Assembly (NCBI GenBank): GCA_026713745.1
Contig: JAPONU010000110.1
Location: 1 to 14,897 of the forward strand
Source: a bacterium
GTDB taxonomy: Bacteria > Actinomycetota > Acidimicrobiia > Acidimicrobiales > CATQHL01
Reading direction: 5' to 3'
Length of the DNA: 14,897 nt
Made by a program: the position numbers and the translations under genes. This document shows positions 14,387-14,897 of this stretch, in pieces; the first letter of the stretch is position 1, and every line of letters begins with the position of its first letter. The notes under the pieces are model-generated. The model was given only the letters and a program-made list of their open reading frames with translations, had not been told where the DNA came from and did not search any database.

Positions 14387-14897
14387 CTAGTGTCTTGTGT
14401 CGTTAATTCGTGTGAGGTATTTGGCGAGGGTTGCGAGGATGTCGTCGGCGGTGCGGTGCCAGGTGAAGGGTTTGGGGTTCTGGTTCCAGTGGTCGATCCA
14501 GGTGTTGATGGAGTCTTGGAGTTCCTTTGTCGAGGTGTGGGTGCCGCGGTGGAGCCATTTGGTGGTCAGTTCGGAGAACCAGCGTTCGACGAGGTTCATC
14601 CAGGAGCTGTAGGTGGGCGTGAAGTGGAAGCTGAAGCGGGGATGGGCCAGGAGCCAGCGCCGGATCGTGGGGGTTTTGTGGGTGGAGACGTTGTCCAAGA
14701 CGATGTGCACGTCGAGGTGTTCGGGGACCTCGCGGTCGATGAGGTTCAGAAATCTTCTGAACTCCTCTGAGCGGTGCCGCGCGGTCATCGCCGAGATCAC
14801 CCGCCCGGAGGCGACGGCGAGGGCGGCGTAGAGGTTGGTGGTTCCGCATCTCTTGTAGGCGTGGGTGCGCCGCTGGGGCGACCCGGGCATCAGCGGC
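14387..14897 (-). CDS. IS630-family transposase (DDE_3 domain), 5' part outside window
   Basis: C-terminal part of a DDE transposase of the IS630/Tc1-mariner group. Visible: PGSPQRRTHAYKRCGTTNLY, the second catalytic Asp in VLDNVSTHKT (14695-14693), and the catalytic Glu in NLVERWFSEL (14587-14585). The first Asp and the DNA-binding domain would lie beyond the right edge. The frame is open to the edge, so the ATG at 14890 is internal and not the true start. The TAG stop sits at the very end of the element, overlapping the TA dinucleotide. No frameshift is seen in the visible part. Confidence 0.88.
   Translation of the reverse strand, partial: PLMPGSPQRRTHAYKRCGTTNLYAALAVASGRVISAMTARHRSEEFRRFLNLIDREVPEHLDVHIVLDNVSTHKTPTIRRWLLAHPRFSFHFTPTYSSWMNLVERWFSELTTKWLHRGTHTSTKELQDSINTWIDHWNQNPKPFTWHRTADDILATLAKYLTRINDTRH
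14388..14897 (-). mobile_element. IS630-family insertion sequence, one end visible
   Basis: The end of the element carrying the transposase. IS630 elements insert at TA and duplicate it; a TA at 14388-14389 abuts the presumed terminal repeat. The other end is outside the window, so the length and the second repeat cannot be checked. It lies about 80 bases beyond the BRCT-end of the pseudogene and does not interrupt any gene seen here. Confidence 0.75.
14390..14409. repeat. Presumed terminal inverted repeat of the IS630 element
   Basis: GTGTCTTGTGTCGTTAATTC directly follows a TA and overlaps the last codons of the transposase. Its position and the adjacent TA fit an IS630 end. The matching repeat would lie beyond the right edge, so this rests on position only. 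Confidence 0.4.

Noticed and set aside
14390..14770. Plus-strand frame of 126 codons at the right edge.
   Set aside because: It is antisense to the IS630 transposase, whose catalytic motifs are clear.
1..14897. CRISPR array, tRNA, rRNA, origin or att-site pairs.
   Set aside because: I found no regularly spaced repeats, cloverleaf sequence or ribosomal signature, and no integrase or tRNA-linked direct repeat by reading.

Overview
The window is high-GC bacterial DNA with GTG starts, very short or overlapping gene junctions and long open antisense frames. This fits an actinobacterium (Actinomycetota), but nothing here fixes a genus. It is accessory DNA of defence-island type: a restriction subunit, a protease/ATPase defence pair, a TerB/BrxD/Lhr-helicase cassette, a nuclease, two gene wrecks and an insertion sequence. 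There is no housekeeping gene, tRNA, rRNA or CRISPR array.

Left part (1-5848, minus strand): an AAA+ ATPase (ietA-like) overlaps a subtilisin-like protease (ietS-like) by 22 bases. The start of a type I restriction R subunit (hsdR) follows 78 bases later and runs off the left edge. No hsdM or hsdS is visible. The ietAS leader is rich in GCACT/AGTGC inverted repeats, and just upstream lies the N-terminal stub of a DUF5131 (phage Gp37/Gp68-like) gene.

Centre (5849-6629): a divergent intergenic region of about 730 bases. Its right end carries a -10-like box that places transcription at or near the ATG of a 16-codon mini-ORF with a CxxC motif. The mini-ORF's stop overlaps the best start of the next gene (TGATG).

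Right part (6580-12642, plus strand): a compact operon of a TerB-N/TerB/TerB-C protein, a BrxD-like (DUF2791) P-loop ATPase joined by a second TGATG overlap, and an Lhr-like superfamily-2 helicase 32 bases further on. BrxD and an Lhr-like helicase also occur together in type 2 (Pgl-type) BREX, but none of that system's kinase, methylase or PglZ genes is here. I read this as a stand-alone TerB-linked DNA-processing cassette, probably anti-phage, and it is the best candidate for a little-characterised system. A single-HKD PLD-like nuclease lies 219 bases downstream and could be an effector or an independent gene.

Right edge (13562-14897): an exonuclease-BRCT gene has lost its catalytic centre by an internal deletion and frameshift. 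After it comes the 3' end of an IS630-family element on the minus strand, cut by the window end.
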